A DNA stretch of 9,129 nucleotides, taken from positions 12,446-21,574 of the forward strand of contig HF999687.1 in NCBI GenBank assembly GCA_000434215.1. The letters are read 5' to 3'. The translations under genes and the position numbers were made by a program. Numbering within the stretch: the stretch's first letter is position 1; every line of letters begins with the position of its first letter. A model generated the notes under the pieces. The model searched no databases. It saw only the letters and a program-made list of their open reading frames with translations, and was not told the DNA's origin. Positions 7,076-9,129 of the stretch are shown one piece after another. The DNA is from Bacteroides sp. CAG:144. GTDB taxonomy: Bacteria; Bacteroidota; Bacteroidia; Bacteroidales; UBA11471.

Positions 7076-8848
7076 TTATTCAAGAATAATATCGAACGGC
7101 ATTCGAGCCTGCAAACGGTCTATCTTATCGATGTTTTTCAAGAACAGTAAACTCTCACCAAAATCTCCGAACATACTCTCTATTTTATTGTAAATATAGC
7201 GATCGGGATTTACATTCGAAAGAATACTTGTAAGGAAGTCGGTCTGGTTGGGGTATTTCACGACGCGATAATCTTCCAGTTTGGCCCGGTCGGCCGCAGC
7301 CTCTATTGCATCATTGATTCCGCCTAACTGATCGATCAGTTTCAATTCTTTGGCCATTTCTCCTGTCCATACACGTCCCTCGGCAATTCTTTTTATTTCA
7401 TCGATTGGCATTTTTCGGCCGTCGGCACAGCGACGGGTAAAGAGTTCATATCCGTCATTGACCATATTTTGAAATAGAGCCTGTTCTTCGCCATTTAATG
7501 GTCTGCCCATCGCACCCATATCGGCAAGTCGGTTCGTTTTCACTCCGTCGAAGTGAAGGTCGAGAGTTTCGGTCAGTAATTTCGATGGGTCGGGAATCAT
7601 TCCGAAAATACCGATAGAGCCGGTGAGAGTAGTCGGTTCGGCGACAATCCAGTCGGCGGCACAAGAGATATAATAGCCACCCGAAGCTGCATAATCACCC
7701 ATCGATACGATGACAGGTTTCTTTTCTTTCAAAAGGGAAACCTCGCGCCAGATTTGTTCGCTTCCGTATGCACTCCCACCGGGAGAATTTACACGGAGTA
7801 CGACCGCCTTTATATCTTTATCTTCCCGAAGTTTTCGGAGATCGAGCATGACTCTCTCCGAGTTTATACCTTCGGTGCCGATAGAACTCATGGAATTATC
7901 TATCGAACCATAGGCGTAATAAACGGCTATTTTATTTTTGCTTTTATTTTTTTGCTCCTTGTCCTTGACATTGACCATTTCTGCCAAAGTTACGGTACGA
8001 AGACTCTCTTTTTCATCTTTCATACCCGACATTGTTTTCAGATAATCGAGAACCTGATCTTTATACATCAATGTATCGGCCAGTCCGCAACGGACATACT
8101 CCGGAGCGGAAGAATAGTCCATATTCTTATCGGCCATCGCATTCAAAGAATCGGTCGGAATGTGTCGGGATACGGATATGTCGCTTACCAGTTGATTCCA
8201 AATCGATTGTATATAAGCCAACGTTTGTTCTTTGTTTGCCTTGCTCATTTCATTGGCGATGTAGGGTTCTACGGCCGATTTATAGGTTCCTACACGAAAA
8301 ACCTGCATTTCAACGCCAACCTTTTTCATCAGGTCTTTATAGAACATAAGCCGACTTGCCATTCCATGCCAAGAGATGTTTCCTGACGGATTGAGTATCA
8401 GTTTATCGGAAACACTGGCCAGATAATAGGTGCTTTGGGTATAATTATCGCCGTATGCGATGATGAATTTTCCGCTTTCCTTGAAATCGGAGAGTGCCCG
8501 TCGTATCTCCTGCAAAGAGGCTGTCGAACAGGCAAAGCCTCCGGCATTGAGATAGATACCTTTGATATTTTCGTTTTCTTTCGCCTTTTTGATAGATTCG
8601 ATAATATCGTCCAGTCCGTTGACGGTTGTATTGTCTCCGAATAATTGACCGAACGGATTTTCTTGACTCCGTTCCGATACAATCCCCTTGAGCTCTAAGA
8701 CATAGATGGAATTATTTTTAACAACAGTCTCAGTCTCGGACGTTGCCCATATTCCGATTAAAGAAATGATTCCAAATCCTACAATAACAGCACCTGTAAC
8801 GAGTATGCCGACAATGGTCGCCAGTGTAAATTTAAAAAAATCTTTCAT
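7076..8848 (-). CDS. sppA: Signal peptide peptidase SppA, long (67K) type
   Basis: A membrane-anchored serine protease that degrades leftover signal peptides and possibly other membrane fragments. The 590-residue length fits the two-domain (E. coli-like, 67K) form. Seen: one N-terminal membrane anchor (about 8-35, no lipobox); a first ClpP-like domain (about 48-270) carrying the candidate catalytic lysine K190 in RVGTYKSAVEP; a charged linker (about 276-306, rich in K and E); and a second domain (307 to about 525) with RVNSPGGSA (352-360) and nucleophile S389 in GDYAASGGYY, followed by TTLTGSIGIFG (406-416). Lys and Ser in separate domains match the known E. coli K209/S409 dyad. ATG at 8848 is preceded at 9 nt by AAAGG, the only Shine-Dalgarno-like site I see here. 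It starts 39 nt after the phosphoesterase gene with no clear promoter between, so the two may be co-transcribed. Confidence 0.96.
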   Translation of the reverse strand: MKDFFKFTLATIVGILVTGAVIVGFGIISLIGIWATSETETVVKNNSIYVLELKGIVSERSQENPFGQLFGDNTTVNGLDDIIESIKKAKENENIKGIYLNAGGFACSTASLQEIRRALSDFKESGKFIIAYGDNYTQSTYYLASVSDKLILNPSGNISWHGMASRLMFYKDLMKKVGVEMQVFRVGTYKSAVEPYIANEMSKANKEQTLAYIQSIWNQLVSDISVSRHIPTDSLNAMADKNMDYSSAPEYVRCGLADTLMYKDQVLDYLKTMSGMKDEKESLRTVTLAEMVNVKDKEQKNKSKNKIAVYYAYGSIDNSMSSIGTEGINSERVMLDLRKLREDKDIKAVVLRVNSPGGSAYGSEQIWREVSLLKEKKPVIVSMGDYAASGGYYISCAADWIVAEPTTLTGSIGIFGMIPDPSKLLTETLDLHFDGVKTNRLADMGAMGRPLNGEEQALFQNMVNDGYELFTRRCADGRKMPIDEIKRIAEGRVWTGEMAKELKLIDQLGGINDAIEAAADRAKLEDYRVVKYPNQTDFLTSILSNVNPDRYIYNKIESMFGDFGESLLFLKNIDKIDRLQARMPFDIILE

Positions 8849-8887
8849 ACGTATGTACCTTTATGTTTTTGATATTTTCCAAGCTTT

Positions 8888-9129
8888 CTACCGCTGATCA
8901 TCGGCCAACTCTATCACTTCGAGGTCTTTGAATCGACCCTCCTCGACAGAAAAACGAACCAATGTCCGCTGTTTATGAAATCCATACTTGCCGGCAGCTC
9001 CGGGATTGATGTGTAATAGTTGTAACTTTTTGTCATACATTACTTTAAGAATATGCGAATGTCCTGAGACAAAAAGATCCGGTGGATTCCTGAAAATCTC
9101 CGGCACGACGGCCGTGTCGTACTTGCCCG
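8888..9129 (-). CDS. YfcE/MJ0936-type metallophosphoesterase (5' part outside window)
   Basis: The C-terminal 79 codons of a calcineurin-like phosphoesterase; the frame is open to the right edge, so the true start lies beyond 9129. The GTG at 9106 is internal and should not be taken as the start. Seen: VSGHSH, the metal-binding GHSH motif typical of the last conserved block of this superfamily, then LLHINPGAAGKYGFHKQRT and a short strand-rich tail ending in a TAG stop at 8888. The NPG(S/A) after GHSH fits the small single-domain YfcE/MJ0936 group (about 160-180 residues), known for phosphodiesterase activity on artificial substrates; the natural substrate is unclear. The N-terminal DxH and GNCD motifs cannot be seen. 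It is upstream of sppA on the same strand, 39 nt apart. Confidence 0.88.
   Translation of the reverse strand, partial: GKYDTAVVPEIFRNPPDLFVSGHSHILKVMYDKKLQLLHINPGAAGKYGFHKQRTLVRFSVEEGRFKDLEVIELADDQR

Noticed and set aside
7754..8386. 210-codon plus-strand open frame over sppA
   Set aside because: It is antisense to conserved SppA sequence, with Phe/Ile/His-rich composition and no domain signature.
8888..9106. Complete 72-residue protein starting at GTG 9106
   Set aside because: The same frame stays open to the right edge (GKYDTAVV precedes), and the content is the C-terminal half of a phosphoesterase, so the start is outside the window.

Overview
The window looks like chromosomal DNA from a Bacteroidales bacterium (phylum Bacteroidota, the Bacteroides / Barnesiella / Coprobacter group). 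The evidence is the type of GroEL, MDH, RecQ and PIN-PhoH proteins, A-rich starts with almost no Shine-Dalgarno sequences, and perfect copies of the Bacteroidota -7 promoter box TAnnTTTG in front of several genes. The assignment is inference from protein and promoter style. I see no mobile element, tRNA, rRNA, CRISPR array or phage gene, and base and codon use look even throughout.

Layout. On the minus strand at the left edge is a RecQ-family helicase, cut at its 3' end (1-1553). It diverges across a 274-bp gap from groES-groEL (1828-3778, plus strand), the only plus-strand protein genes. groEL ends at a clean intrinsic terminator. A 407-bp gap without a protein gene follows. It holds a Bacteroidota-type promoter, a roughly 190-nt stretch whose two ends pair, and a strong two-way terminator, so it probably encodes a small structured RNA (about 3943-4171). 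The minus strand then carries malate dehydrogenase (4186-5187), a PIN-PhoH ATPase (5541-6857), the membrane protease SppA (7076-8848) and the 3' part of a YfcE/MJ0936-type phosphoesterase (8888 to the right edge). mdh and phoH each have their own promoter box and terminator, so they look like single-gene units. sppA starts 39 nt after the phosphoesterase and the two may be one operon.

How the parts work together. These are mostly housekeeping genes: DNA repair (RecQ), protein folding (GroESL), central carbon metabolism (MDH), RNA metabolism or stress (PIN-PhoH) and envelope protein turnover (SppA). No multi-gene accessory or defence system is visible. The points most worth a second look are the candidate small RNA between groEL and mdh, and the -24/-12 (sigma-54 type) element in front of groES, whose neighbours instead use the primary TAnnTTTG type. 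A third is the RecQ protein, which lacks the usual zinc-binding cysteine cluster.
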